A stretch of DNA of 64,000 nt, taken from contig NZ_JASVWB010000004.1 in NCBI RefSeq assembly GCF_030287445.1, positions 1,116,001 to 1,180,000 of the forward strand, written 5' to 3'. This DNA is from Streptomyces sp. ALI-76-A (GTDB taxonomy: Bacteria; Actinomycetota; Actinomycetes; Streptomycetales; Streptomycetaceae). Positions 15,524 through 24,212 of the stretch are shown in pieces. Each line of letters opens with the position of its first letter. Positions within the stretch are counted from its first letter, which is position 1. The notes beneath the pieces are model-generated. The model did no database searches, was not told the DNA's origin, and saw only the letters and a list, made by a program, of their open reading frames with translations. The translations under genes were made by a program, and so were the position numbers.

Positions 15524-16255
15524 ATGCGCTCTGCCCGCACCCTCTGCGCCGCGGCCACGGTCACGGCGGCCCTCGCCATCGCAGCCCCGGTCGCCTACGC
15601 CTCCAGTGCCGGCGACTCGGGCAAGGACGACCACTCCTACAGCAGCGACCACGAGTACAAGGACGAGTACAAGGACGCCGGTGGTGAGCACGACAAGCCG
15701 AAGGGCGGCGTGCACACCGGTGGGGGCCTGTTCGCCACGGTTGGTGGTGACGACGAGTACAAGGACGAGTACAAGAAGGACCACGAGTACAAGGACGAGT
15801 ACAAGAAGGACCACGAGTACAAGGACGAGTACAAGGACGCCGGTGGTGAGCACGACAAGCCGAAGGGCGGCGTGCACACCGGCGGGGGCCTGTTCGCCAC
15901 GGTTGGTGGTGACGACGAGTACAAGGACGAGTACAAGAAGGACCACGAGTACAAGGACGAGTACAAGGACGCGGGTGGTGAGCACGACAAGCCGAAGGGC
16001 GGCGTGCACACCGGTGGAGGTCTGTTCGCCACGGTCGGCGGTGACGACTGGGACGAGAAGGACGAGTACAAGAAGGACGACGAGTACAAGGACGCGGGTG
16101 GTGAGCACGACAAACCGAAGGGCGGCGTGCACACCGGTGGCGGCGGCCTTGCCCCCTCCGGTTCCCCTGCGGCCGCCGGCGGACTCGCGCTCCTGGCCGG
16201 ACTGGGGGCAGGCGCGTACGTGCTGCGTCGGCGCATCGCCGGTGGCGCTGCCTGA
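15524..16255 (+). CDS. Secreted, C-terminally anchored EYKDEYKD-repeat protein
   Basis: A 243-residue exported protein from ATG 15524, with GGAAGGAA upstream. Residues 1-26 are a signal peptide (TVTAALAIAAPVAYASS). The body is a charged, tandemly repeated sequence: four copies of AGGEHDKPKGGVHTGGG, three followed by LFATVGGDD, joined by variable numbers of DEYKDEYKKDH units. The C-terminus is a hydrophobic helix (AAAGGLALLAGLGAGAYVL) ended by RRRIAGGAA, as in wall-sorting signals, but no LPxTG or LAxTG motif precedes it. It is probably exposed on the surface; the Asp/Glu/His-rich repeats could bind metal ions (inference). The repeat number is likely to vary between strains. Neighbouring genes give no hint of its role. 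Confidence 0.8.
   Translation: MRSARTLCAAATVTAALAIAAPVAYASSAGDSGKDDHSYSSDHEYKDEYKDAGGEHDKPKGGVHTGGGLFATVGGDDEYKDEYKKDHEYKDEYKKDHEYKDEYKDAGGEHDKPKGGVHTGGGLFATVGGDDEYKDEYKKDHEYKDEYKDAGGEHDKPKGGVHTGGGLFATVGGDDWDEKDEYKKDDEYKDAGGEHDKPKGGVHTGGGGLAPSGSPAAAGGLALLAGLGAGAYVLRRRIAGGAA
15647..16142. repeat. In-gene tandem repeats of the EYKDEYKD protein
   Basis: DNA repeats in frame with the gene: four copies of the GGTGGTGAGCACGACAA-type block, separated by 1-3 copies of an 18-30-base GAGTACAAGGACGAGTACAA block. The copies are nearly identical, which indicates recent duplication or gene conversion. Confidence 0.85.
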
Positions 16256-16630
16256 CTTTGAGGGCTGACGCGGGTTCAGCGTGCGGCAGGAAGCGTTCTG
16301 CTCCGCAGTCACGGTCGCACGCTGGACCGCGCCTGAGCTACGTGTATCCGCGTTTCTCTGACTGAGGTGCGCTGCGGCATGACGATCCGTTCATTGGTTC
16401 ATTCGGGGAGATCCTGGCGGGCCGGTATGCCGCGGCGCCTTCTGCTGGCCGTCCTCACGCCGCTTGTCCTGAGCGCGGGTGTGGTCAGCTGGGCCGGCCC
16501 GGTCGGCGAGTTGATGGGGATCTTTGAAACGCCGGGGCCGCTCCTCGCCCCACTTGCTTGGTCTTTGAACTGTGTGAGGAGGATGGGGATCGAAGAGCGG
16601 TCCTTGATCACCAGAATGTAGGTTTTGGCC
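16256..16630. other. Gap, possible small membrane ORF
   Basis: No firm gene. A short frame at 16427-16621 on the plus strand (MPRRLLLAVLTPLVLSAGVV) could be a signal-like peptide, but lacks a good ribosome site. Confidence 0.25.
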
Positions 16631-17110
16631 ATGACTGGTGACTGGCGGATGGACCGGATCGGGGCTGCGCTGAGGGGCGAGAACCCGACCGTGCTGCGAC
16701 GCTTGACGCCGGGGTTCGCGGTGATCGGGGATGTTCAGTACCTTCCGGGCTACTCGGTTCTGCTGGTGGACGAACCGGATGTGCAGCGGCTGTCGGACCT
16801 GCCGAGGGCGAAGCGGCTGTCGTTCCTGTCTGACATGGATCAGCTCGGTGAAGCCGTCGAGCGTGCCTGTCGGCGGCTGGACCCGGCTTTCCGCCGGGTC
16901 AACCTGGAGATCCTGGGGAACACGGACCCGTTCTTGCATGCGCATGTCTGGCCCCGGTTCGAGTGGGAGCCGGCCGATGTGGTGGGCAAGCCTGTGTGGC
17001 TCTATCCGCGTGAACGGTGGAGTGACGAGCAGTTCAGGCTCGGGCCGCGGCATGACGTACTGCGGGAAGCGATCGGCAGCGAGCTGGACCGGCTGCGATC
17101 GGGGACCTGA
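16631..17110 (+). CDS. HIT-like diadenosine polyphosphate hydrolase
   Basis: A 159-residue cytosolic protein; ATG 16631 (MTGDWRMDRIGAALRGENP) is preferred to the ATG at 16625. The block FLHAHVWPRFEWEPADVVGK resembles the HIT active-site region (HxHxH-xx form) in reduced form: HAHV keeps two of the three histidines. GFAVIGDVQYLPGYSVLLVD is the substrate-binding part seen in HIT and Ap4A hydrolases. Proteins of this pattern are common in Streptomyces and are annotated as HIT or diadenosine tetraphosphate hydrolase. Its downstream neighbour is an IS3 fragment, so it stands alone. Substrate unknown. Confidence 0.65.
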   Translation: MTGDWRMDRIGAALRGENPTVLRRLTPGFAVIGDVQYLPGYSVLLVDEPDVQRLSDLPRAKRLSFLSDMDQLGEAVERACRRLDPAFRRVNLEILGNTDPFLHAHVWPRFEWEPADVVGKPVWLYPRERWSDEQFRLGPRHDVLREAIGSELDRLRSGT

Positions 17111-17112
17111 CT

Positions 17113-17334
17113 TGCGCACCACCGTCCCGGACCCGGCCACCTCACCGGTCCCGGACCTGTTCCAGCGGGACTTCACCGCCACCGAACCCGGCCTGAAATA
17201 CATGGGCGACATCACCTATCTCCCCCTGGAAACCGGGGAGTTCCTCTATCTCGCGACCGTGCTGGACTGCTTCAGCCGCAAGGTCGTCGGCTGGTCCATC
17301 GCCGACCACATGTGCACCGGCCTGGTCGCCGACG
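17113..17334 (+). pseudogene. IS3-family OrfB integrase-core fragment
   Basis: RTTVPDPATSPVPDLFQRDF, TATEPGLKYMGDITYLPLET and YLATVLDCFSRKVVGWSIAD are the start of an rve integrase core, with the first catalytic Asp in MGDITYL and the second in TVLDCFSRK. Similarity ends at VADA (17334). No start codon and no C-terminal half. Confidence 0.8.
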
Positions 17335-17709
17335 CACGGGGGAAGGCCCGACCTCCGTACGGTGAAGACTCGACACCTCCACCACACCGGAGGTCTTCGC
17401 CATGATCAAGCCCGGCCGGTGTCAACAACGCTCGTGATCAATAGACCTGCGCGCTCATTCCTTCATTCCGGCCAGTCCGTCACGACTCCGGTAGGGCCCG
17501 ATTCCTTTCACCGGGCGTTCCTCTACCGAAGGGCGGCCACCGCGGGCAGAACGGCGGGCAATCTCCTGGCTCGCGGCGCCGACCCGGGACGCCAAGCGGC
17601 TCGTCGAGCTCGTGACCAGGCCCCTGGCGACGAACTTCCGCGCATGGAGGGCCAGTTTTCGTCACCCAAGGCACACTTTCGGGCTCTCTTCACGTCGAAA
17701 CGCTGAGCT
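17335..17709. other. Gap with no recognised gene
   Basis: Mixed-composition DNA between the IS3 fragment and a strong terminator. A plus frame ending near 17706 (RMEGQFSSPKAHFRALF) shows no known motif. Confidence 0.3.
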
Positions 17710-17736
17710 AACCCTGCAAATGCTTTTTGCAGGGTT
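17710..17736. terminator. Strong intrinsic terminator
   Basis: AACCCTGCAAA (17710-17720) pairs perfectly with TTTGCAGGGTT (17726-17736), loop TGCTT, followed by a T-rich run. It separates the decayed region on the left from the next promoter. Confidence 0.8.
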
Positions 17737-17745
17737 ATTGTGTTT

Positions 17746-17785
17746 CTTGGTCGAACATTGACCAAGTGTTGGCATGCTCTAGAGG
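17746..17785 (+). promoter_or_regulatory. Vegetative-type promoter with overlapping dyad
   Basis: TTGACC (17758-17763) and TAGAGG (17780-17785) are spaced by 16 bases, close to the Streptomyces housekeeping consensus. A perfect dyad, CTTGGTC (17746-17752) and GACCAAG (17760-17766), overlaps the -35 box and could be an operator. It lies just before the secreted-protein gene at 17810. Confidence 0.55.
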
Positions 17786-17809
17786 CTGCGAACTGCCTGG
17801 GGGAGACCC

Positions 17810-18220
17810 ATGTTCCGAGGTGCGAGGTCCCGGACCGTGGTATCGATCCTCGCTGCCGTCCTGCTCGGTCTCCAACCTTTTCGCGCCCACCGCATCCTTC
17901 GCATCCGCTCATACAGCCCGTCACGCAGTGGCCAAGGGTCAGCCGGGAATCAAGCCCTCCGGGAATGCGCTGCGCGACGAGATCGTCGCCTGCCGGGATG
18001 CCGGGATGCCGGGCAGCAGGGGGACCCGACCGGTCCCCTGCGCACCCGCGACCGGTACCGCACCGCCGTCGGCCCCACGCCCGAGGCACCCGACCGTCCA
18101 CACCTGAGGCAAGGGGCCTCGAAGGCGGGCGAGCCGGGCGCACCCCGTGCCGTACACCACCGCATATCGAGACCCTCGGCAGCCCACTCCCCGGCGGCAC
18201 TTCAGGTGTTCCGCTGCTGA
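17810..18220 (+). CDS. Small secreted protein, probably with two compensating frameshifts
   Basis: ATG 17810 follows GGGGGAG at ideal spacing and the promoter at 17758-17785. The N-terminus (MFRGARSRTVVSILAAVLLG) is a signal peptide. In the native frame, residues ~25-65 look non-coding, while a neighbouring frame reads APTASFASAHTARHAVAKGQ and SGNALRDEIVACRDAGMPGS; the native frame then resumes PLRTRDRYRTAVGPTPEAPD and PAALQVFRC before TGA. I infer one indel at about 17876 and a compensating one at about 18005. The protein resembles short secreted Streptomyces proteins with two conserved Cys (VACRD, VFRC). Function unknown. It is 79 bases upstream of the carbonic anhydrase gene. Confidence 0.5.
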   Translation: MFRGARSRTVVSILAAVLLGLQPFRAHRILRIRSYSPSRSGQGSAGNQALRECAARRDRRLPGCRDAGQQGDPTGPLRTRDRYRTAVGPTPEAPDRPHLRQGASKAGEPGAPRAVHHRISRPSAAHSPAALQVFRC

Positions 18221-18299
18221 GCAGCAGAGCAGTACACCCACCCCTGTCCTGTCAGTCCGACGCGTCCCCCACTGGCGCGCCAGGAGGAGTCACCACACC

Positions 18300-18881
18300 A
18301 TGCAGACCCTCATCGACCACGCCCGCACGTACGGACAGCGCCCTGAGGAGTTCGCCGACCTCGCCAAAGGTCAGTCGCCCGAGGTCCTGTTCATCACCTG
18401 CGCCGACTCCCGGGTCGTCCCGGCCCTGATCACCGGTGCCCGCCCCGGCCAGCTCTTCGAGCTGCGCACCGCGGGCAACATCGTCCCCCCATACGCCTTC
18501 GAGCACCCCACCAGCGAGGCGGCCACCATCGAGTACGCGGTGGAGGTCCTCGGCGTCAAGGACATCGTGGTCTGCGGCCACTCCCACTGCGGGGCCGTCG
18601 GCGCTGTGGTGCGCGGCGACGGCCTGAACGCCGTACCCGCCGTGCGCGACTGGCTCGCACACGCCGCCGACGAACCCAAGTGCTCCGACCTCGCCGACCC
18701 GACGGTCGCCGAGGCCGTACAGAACCACGTCCTGACACAGTTGCTGCGGCTGCGCTCCTACCCGCGGATCGAGAAGCGCCTGCAGGCGGACCAACTTCGG
18801 CTGCACGGCTGGTACTACGAAGTACACACCGGAGCCGTGCTCGAACACCGCGCGGAGACCGACAGGTTCGAGGCACTGTGA
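18300..18881 (+). CDS. Beta-class carbonic anhydrase
   Basis: A 193-residue beta-carbonic anhydrase that interconverts CO2 and bicarbonate in the cytosol. Zinc ligands are Cys34 (TCADSRVVP), His94 and Cys97 (CGHSHCGAV), and the Asp36-Arg38 dyad is present. FELRTAGNIVPP and EYAVEVLGVKDIVVCGHSHC are family blocks, and YEVHTGAVLEH is the usual C-terminal strand. ATG 18300 follows AGGAG. It ends 8 bases before the SulP gene, so the two form an operon; carbonic anhydrase-SulP pairs are known to handle bicarbonate uptake. Complete and normal in length. Confidence 0.95.
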   Translation: MQTLIDHARTYGQRPEEFADLAKGQSPEVLFITCADSRVVPALITGARPGQLFELRTAGNIVPPYAFEHPTSEAATIEYAVEVLGVKDIVVCGHSHCGAVGAVVRGDGLNAVPAVRDWLAHAADEPKCSDLADPTVAEAVQNHVLTQLLRLRSYPRIEKRLQADQLRLHGWYYEVHTGAVLEHRAETDRFEAL

Positions 18882-18889
18882 GGTACACC

Positions 18890-20377
18890 ATGACTGTGAC
18901 GTCGAGGTTTCCTTACCTGCGGCAGGACTTCGCCGCCTCCATCGTCGTCTTCCTGGTCGCCGTGCCGCTGTGCGTCGGCGTGGCAGTCGCCTCCGGCGTC
19001 CCAGCGGAGCTGGGCCTGGTCACCGGCATCGTGGGCGGCCTGGTCACCGGCAGTCTGCCCGGCAGCAGCCTGCAGGTGTCGGGGCCGGCCGCGGGCCTGA
19101 CCGTGCTGGTCTTCGAGGCGGTCAGCGAGTTCGGCGTGGCCGCGCTCGGCGTGATCGTGCTCGCCGCCGGACTGCTCCAGCTCGCCATGGGCTTCCTCAG
19201 AGTGGGCCGCTGGTTCAGGGCGATATCCGTCGCCGTCGTCGAGGGCATGCTCTGCGGCATCGGCCTGGTGATCATCGCCGGCCAGATCTACGCGGCGGCG
19301 GGCCTGAAGGCGCCGGAGACCGGCATCGGCAAGATCGTCGGCCTGCCCAGGGCATTCGCCGACGCCCTCGGCAGCACCGAGGCACTGACCTCACTCGCGA
19401 TCGGCGCGGGCACCGTCGCCGTCATCGTGCTGTGGAAGAAGCTGCCGAAGAAGGTGCAGGCCGTGCCCGGAGCCCTCGCTGCGGTACTGCTGGCCACTCT
19501 CACCTCGCTCGCCTTCAGCCTGCCCGTCGCCACGGTCGAGGTGGAGGGTCTGCTCGGCGTCATCCAGCCGCCCGGCTCTGATGCCCTAGGCGCGCTCGCC
19601 GGCTCGGCCATCTGGGGCACCATCATCGCGTTCGCGCTGATCGCCTCCGCCGAGTCGCTGTTCAGCGCGGCGGCCGTGGACCGGCTGCACGACGGTCCGC
19701 GCACCCAGTACGACAAGGAAATGATCGCCCAGGGTGCGGGCAACACCGTGTGCGGTCTGCTCGGCGCGTTGCCAATGACGGCGGTGATCGTGCGCAGCTC
19801 CGCCAACGTCAGCGCGGGCGCGAAGACGAAAGCGTCGCGTGTGTTGCACGGCGTGTGGCTGCTGCTGTTCGCTGCCGCGCTGCCCTCCGCGCTGGCGCTG
19901 ATCCCGCTGCCCGCACTCGCCGGCATCCTGGTCCATGCGGGCTGGAAGCTGATTCCGTTCCGCCAGATCGCCGAACTGTGGCAGAGCCACAAGGGTGAGG
20001 CCCTGATCCTGGTCGTCACGGCCGTGTCGATCGTCGCCGTGAACATGTTCGAGGGCGTGCTCATCGGGCTGGCCCTGGCCGTGATCAAGACCGCCTGGGA
20101 AGCATCACACCTGAAGACGGAGGTCATAGACAAGGGCGCTGGTCCGATCCAGGTGTACCTGTCGGGCAACGCAACGTTCCTGCGGCTGCCGAAGATACTC
20201 GACAGCCTGGAGGCCCTTCCGCAGAACCGGCCGATCGAGGTGGACCTGTCCGGGCTGCACCACCTCGACCACGCCTGCCGCACGGCCCTGGAGAACTGGG
20301 CCCAGCGGCACAGCGCACCCGACACCGAACCCGTGAAGGTCACGACCGCACAACCGGTGAGGGCCACAGCGCCGTAA
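18890..20377 (+). CDS. SulP-family anion transporter (likely bicarbonate)
   Basis: A 495-residue inner-membrane protein from ATG 18890. It has about 10-12 hydrophobic helices (FAASIVVFLVAVPLCVGVAV; GIVGGLVTGSLPGSSLQVSG, the SulP signature; LGVIVLAAGLLQLAMGFLRV; ALIASAESLFSAAAVDRLHD) and a short C-terminal STAS-like tail (IQVYLSGNATFLRLPKI; IEVDLSGLHHLDHACRTALE). SulP proteins carry sulfate, bicarbonate or other anions. The upstream carbonic anhydrase makes bicarbonate the likely substrate (inference). The gap to that gene is 8 bases, with no room for a separate promoter. Intact. Confidence 0.93.
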   Translation: MTVTSRFPYLRQDFAASIVVFLVAVPLCVGVAVASGVPAELGLVTGIVGGLVTGSLPGSSLQVSGPAAGLTVLVFEAVSEFGVAALGVIVLAAGLLQLAMGFLRVGRWFRAISVAVVEGMLCGIGLVIIAGQIYAAAGLKAPETGIGKIVGLPRAFADALGSTEALTSLAIGAGTVAVIVLWKKLPKKVQAVPGALAAVLLATLTSLAFSLPVATVEVEGLLGVIQPPGSDALGALAGSAIWGTIIAFALIASAESLFSAAAVDRLHDGPRTQYDKEMIAQGAGNTVCGLLGALPMTAVIVRSSANVSAGAKTKASRVLHGVWLLLFAAALPSALALIPLPALAGILVHAGWKLIPFRQIAELWQSHKGEALILVVTAVSIVAVNMFEGVLIGLALAVIKTAWEASHLKTEVIDKGAGPIQVYLSGNATFLRLPKILDSLEALPQNRPIEVDLSGLHHLDHACRTALENWAQRHSAPDTEPVKVTTAQPVRATAP

Positions 20378-20559
20378 AAATCTGCCGCCCGGCCGGATGC
20401 TCGACCCGCGCCTCCGGCCGGACGGCTCGTCACAGCAGCACGAGGACCGGCCCGACCGTGCCACCCAGCGCGCCGACAACAACACTGAGGTCCTGCCGAC
20501 CCGCTTCATGGTCGTCCTGGCGGGCCTAGCCCGACCATGAGCCCGACCACAGCAGGTCA
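20378..20559. other. Intergenic, no recognised feature
   Basis: GC-rich spacer between the SulP gene and the ligase remnant, convergent transcription. Confidence 0.4.
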
Positions 20560-21520
20560 GCGCCCGGTTGACCCGCCGACGAACAGTTCGATCGCCGGGG
20601 GAGAGATCGGGGCGGGCGCGGTGCCAGCGCGCGGCGTGGCGCCAGCGGCCGGCGGCATCCCGGGCGATATCGACACCGGCCTCCACCGCCAGCTCGGGCC
20701 ACACGAGGGTCACGGTCAACGTTTTCCTCGTGCCCCACCCGGCGGAGAAACGTCCAGCCCGTCCACGGATGTTCGCGGCCGGCCGGGGCGAGCAGGCCAG
20801 TAAGGGCGTGGCCGACGGTGCGGGGGAGGGTGGTGGTGCGGCCCACGTATTGCAGGCGCCCGTCGTGCTCGTACCGGCCGAGCAGCAGTGTCCGGGTGTG
20901 GTCGGGGAGCCGGTGACCGCGCCCACGATCGCGTCCTCGGTGTGTCGCATCTTGTACTTCAGCCACCCGCGCACGGAACCTTGATACGGGTTGTCCAGCC
21001 TTTTGAAGACGATCCCCTCCAGGCCCCGTCGTCCAGGACAGCCACTGCGCCACCTGCTCGGGGTCGGTGGTCGACGGGCACAGCGTCCACGGCGCCGACA
21101 GCCGGCGAGCGGCGGCCACGGATTCCAGCGTTGCCCTGCGGCGCCGGCAGGACCAGCTGGTCGTGTCGGTGCCCGACAGCTGCAGCAGATCGAAGATGAC
21201 CAAGTGCGCCGGCTGTTCGCCCGCGGCCTGGGCCGCTGCGGCGCCGCGCCGGGCGAGGCGCCCCTGCAGCGGCTCGAACGCCAACCGGTCTTCCTCCCAC
21301 ACGACCAGCTCACCGTCCAGCGCGGTCGCGTCGGGCAGTTGCGCGGCGCCGGCCACGATCTCCGGGAACGACGACCCCGTCAGGGTGCCCTGCCGGGAGC
21401 GCAGCACCACCTGCCCGCGTCGACGGAGACCAGGGCCCGGTAGCCGTCCCATGTCGGCTCGGCTGCCCAGCCCGGCTTCAGGTCGGGTGCGGGTGTCGGG
21501 GTGGATCTGCGGCTCGGATC
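20560..21520 (-). pseudogene. ATP-dependent DNA ligase, multiply frameshifted
   Basis: Reading three frames on the complement rebuilds a ligase of the LigC/LigD type: PAPDLKPGWAAEPTWDGYRA, VVLRSRQGTLTGSSFPEIVA, QLPDATALDGELVVWEEDRL, HLVIFDLLQLSGTD, GLEGIVFKRLDNPYQGSVRG, WLKYKMRHTEDAIVGAVTGS. The nucleotidylated lysine of motif I (ExKWDGxR) is replaced by Thr at 21452-21454 (EPTWDGYR), so even a repaired protein would be inactive. At least four frame changes occur (near 21415, 21165, 21030 and 20900). A second ligase fragment at 31001-31256 keeps the lysine. Confidence 0.8.
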
Positions 21521-21803
21521 GCACAATGACTGATATACCCCCGGTGCCGGTCCATCCCTGGCGCCCTGCGGACGGGGTGAGGCCGGTGGTGTGGACGTGG
21601 CCGCGTGGATCCGCCCGCGCTGTGGGTGTTTGTTCTCCTGCGGGGCGTGGTGGCGGGCGACCGTCTGCCGGGTCCTGCTCGGCCCTGACGGGTCCGGCAT
21701 GGTCACCTACCGCCGGTGCGAGTGGCCGCATCCGGGCCTGTGTAGGTGGACGATCCCGGCGGGGAGCCGGTGGGTCGTGACGGGCCCGCGCTGTCGATTC
21801 TGG
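21521..21803. other. Gap between ligase remnant and TerC gene
   Basis: No gene I can support. Open frames exist on both strands without recognisable motifs. Confidence 0.3.
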
Positions 21804-23129
21804 TTATCGGGTCGGGGAGCGCTTGTGGTGGGGGTCCAGCCGGAAGTCGGGACAGTCGCGGTTCTGGCATGCGCCCGGCCCCCACACGGGGACGAATACG
21901 CCGAGCGTCTTGTGGCGGTGGACCGCGGCCGGCACGGACTTCTTGCAGGTCGGACACGCGTACGCTTCGGATTTACGCTGCACTTTGGCCATCTTTTTAC
22001 GATATGACCGTACTGGCGTGTCGGGAAGTGCTCTTCCTCCTTGCCGCCCTGAGTGCGGGCTGGATGGCTCAGTGTCTCGGCCTGGTGAACCGGTTGAGGG
22101 CTCAGGGTCCTCCGCCGCAGGTGGTGAACCAGGCTGCTCGGTGGTCTTGGAGGTGTCCCCTTGTTCGTCTGCTTGCTCGGCAGTGGTCGGCGCGGGTCTT
22201 GTAATGCTGAGAACCACGGAACCCGTCAGGACGATGACGATGACCGCGAGGCTGATCGGTGAGGGGATTTCCGGGATGCCGGAGCTGATCAACTTGTGGG
22301 ATGCCTGGAGGATGAGCTTGACGCCGATGAAGGCCAGGATGATCGCGAGGCCCTTGTTCAGGTAGTGGAAGCGGTCCAGGAGGCCGGCGAGCATGAAGTA
22401 GAGGGCCCGCAAGCCGAGGATGGCGAACGCGTTGCTGGTGTAGACGATGAACGCGTCATCGCTGACCGCGAGGACGGCCGGGACACTGTCGACGGCGAAG
22501 ATCAGGTCGGCGGCCTCGATCGCGGCGACCACCGCGAGCAGCGGGGTCGCCATCCGTTTGCCGGCCTCTGTGACGAAGAACTTCGCCCCGGCGTACTCGT
22601 CCCGCACCGGAATGATTTTGCGGAGCATCCGTACGGCGAAGCTCTTGCCCGGGTCGAAGCTTTCCTGTTCGTCCTTGAGGAGTTTGTAGGTGCTGTAGAA
22701 GAGGACCGCCGCGAAGGCGAACAGCACCGCGGTGAAGCGGCTGACCACGGCCACGCCGAGGGAGAGGAAGATCCCGCGGAAGACGAGCGCGCCGATGACC
22801 CCGAAGAACAGCACGCGGTGCTGGTAGGCGCGGGGCACCTTGAAATACGCGAAGATCACGGCGAAGACGAAGAGGTTGTCGACCGACAGGCTCTTCTCCA
22901 GCAGCCAGGCTGTCGTGTACTCGGTGCCGGCCGTGGTGCCGAGGACGAGGAAGACGACCGCGCCGAAGATCAAGGCGAGGCCCACCCACAGGCCGCTCCA
23001 GGCGGCTGCCTCCTTGAAGCGGATGACGTGCGCGGTGCGGTGGGACAGCAGGTCTACCGCCAGCGACACGACCACCGTCGCGGCGAACGCTCCCCACAGC
23101 CAGAGCGGGACCTCGAGCACGACGAACAC
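21804..23129 (-). CDS. TerC-family membrane protein with zinc-ribbon C-terminal extension
   Basis: A 441-residue membrane protein. Residues ~1-315 are TerC: nine or so helices with LLEKSLSVDNLFVFAVIFAY, the conserved acidic membrane motif, and VVAAIEAADLIFAVDSVPAV. TerC proteins are linked to metal (Mn, tellurite) homeostasis and act in the cell membrane. After ~60 residues of Glu/Ser/Pro-rich linker the frame continues, without stop, into MAKVQRKSEAYACPTCKKSV and GACQNRDCPDF, a possible zinc ribbon (CxxC and CxxxxC). That part has its own ATG at 21992, so it may be a separate small gene in frame or a fusion. Typical TerC proteins end near residue 330. The TerC half is certain. Confidence 0.9.
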   Translation of the reverse strand: MFVVLEVPLWLWGAFAATVVVSLAVDLLSHRTAHVIRFKEAAAWSGLWVGLALIFGAVVFLVLGTTAGTEYTTAWLLEKSLSVDNLFVFAVIFAYFKVPRAYQHRVLFFGVIGALVFRGIFLSLGVAVVSRFTAVLFAFAAVLFYSTYKLLKDEQESFDPGKSFAVRMLRKIIPVRDEYAGAKFFVTEAGKRMATPLLAVVAAIEAADLIFAVDSVPAVLAVSDDAFIVYTSNAFAILGLRALYFMLAGLLDRFHYLNKGLAIILAFIGVKLILQASHKLISSGIPEIPSPISLAVIVIVLTGSVVLSITRPAPTTAEQADEQGDTSKTTEQPGSPPAAEDPEPSTGSPGRDTEPSSPHSGRQGGRALPDTPVRSYRKKMAKVQRKSEAYACPTCKKSVPAAVHRHKTLGVFVPVWGPGACQNRDCPDFRLDPHHKRSPTR

Positions 23130-23908
23130 CTCACTGTGGCCCGCGCGACGTACGCCGGCCCCTATACAGGAGTGTCCGTCATAGCGCCCTCGGGAGCATG
23201 CGGAGAGGGTGAGAAGCTGTCACACCCTCTGTCCGATCGGGGGTGGCACTTGTGACCGCGTGCGCGGTGTTCGTCACGGCCGAGTCGAGCGTGCCGCTGA
23301 GGCGGGTGAGCGCGGCGCGGACAGCGCCCTGAAGGCCGTAGCCGGCTTTCCAGCTATCCGGCGCGCAGCTGGGTATCACCGTGACTTCGCTGGTGATCGG
23401 CATGTGCCGAGCCGTCCCTGGCCGCGCTGCTGCGCGGCCCGCCGACCGCTGTCGGCCCCCGGCCCGCCTGCAACATCATGACCCGGCCCGCGCCCCGCGT
23501 TTCCTGATCCGCCACGACGACCTCGCCGCCGGTCGATTCGACGAGGCACTCTCCTTCACCGCATTCACCGAATAGGCGGCGCGTCGTCGCACGTCCCGCG
23601 ACGCACGCCGACCGCCAGACCCCGGCCGTCGAGGAGCTTCGGCGAATGTACAGCCACCTTCTGAAGGACCACGCCGACACACACGGGGCGGTAGCCGCCG
23701 GCCTGAGGCGAGGCCGAAGCTGTCCATCGTTCGCGACGCCGCCTGACCGACCGCACCCCCGCGCCCCGACCCTGAGAGGGGGCAGGGCGAACTTCAGCGG
23801 GGCTGAGGCCGACACCGGTCTCAGCCCCGCTCCCGTTTCAGTCCCAGCTGGCCCCCGCGTCGCGGGCGTCGAACAGCCGGCGGGTGTACTCCGGGGGAAG
23901 GTGCACGG
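23130..23908. other. Remnant-rich gap
   Basis: No intact gene. Short stretches look like former coding DNA on the plus strand, for example RFLIRHDDLAAGRFDEALSF at about 23500 and TPAVEELRRMYSHLLKDHAD at about 23620, but they lack starts and known motifs. Confidence 0.3.
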
Positions 23909-24190
23909 TCAGTCGCCGACAACCGCTACCGGCACGGGGGCCCGCAAGCACGCCCGCGCCCGACGACGCCACGAAGAGATGACGCGGTACGGCCCCGCTG
24001 GAAGCCGCAGGTTCACAACCCCCGTGGTGATGAGACCCGCCAGGAGGAGCTCATGGGCGCGCAGACGGAGCCCCGGGAGGTCGGACGGGAGCGGCGCGCT
24101 GGACCGCTCCGCGTGCTGCGCGAGGTCGGACCAGCCGCGCACCGCCAGTTCCCGGGCCCGGTCCCACAGCCACCGACGGCGTCGACCTGG
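23909..24190 (-). pseudogene. Hypothetical protein, 5' end missing
   Basis: The complement frame ending at 23909 has very strong third-position GC: WDRARELAVRGWSDLAQHAE, LPSDLPGLRLRAHELLLAGL, ITTGVVNLRLPAGPYRVISS, LRAPVPVAVVGD. The C-terminal end looks natural. Upstream of about 24190 the coding character stops where the RelE-like gene begins on the other strand, so the start was lost. Family unknown. Confidence 0.35.
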
Positions 24191-24212
24191 CCGACCTCCT
24201 CGGTCCCCGCCC

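Noticed and set aside
15647..16142. Could be a CRISPR array
   Set aside because: The repeats are in frame, translate into a regular peptide, lie in one signal-peptide gene, and the spacers are themselves repeats.
17700..17740. Possible tRNA 3' end or attachment site next to the hairpin
   Set aside because: The sequence does not fold as a tRNA and no T-loop motif or CCA-proximal stem is present; a terminator explains it.
21590..22007. 138-codon plus-strand frame before TerC
   Set aside because: Overlaps the TerC C-terminus on the other strand and has no motif or ribosome site.
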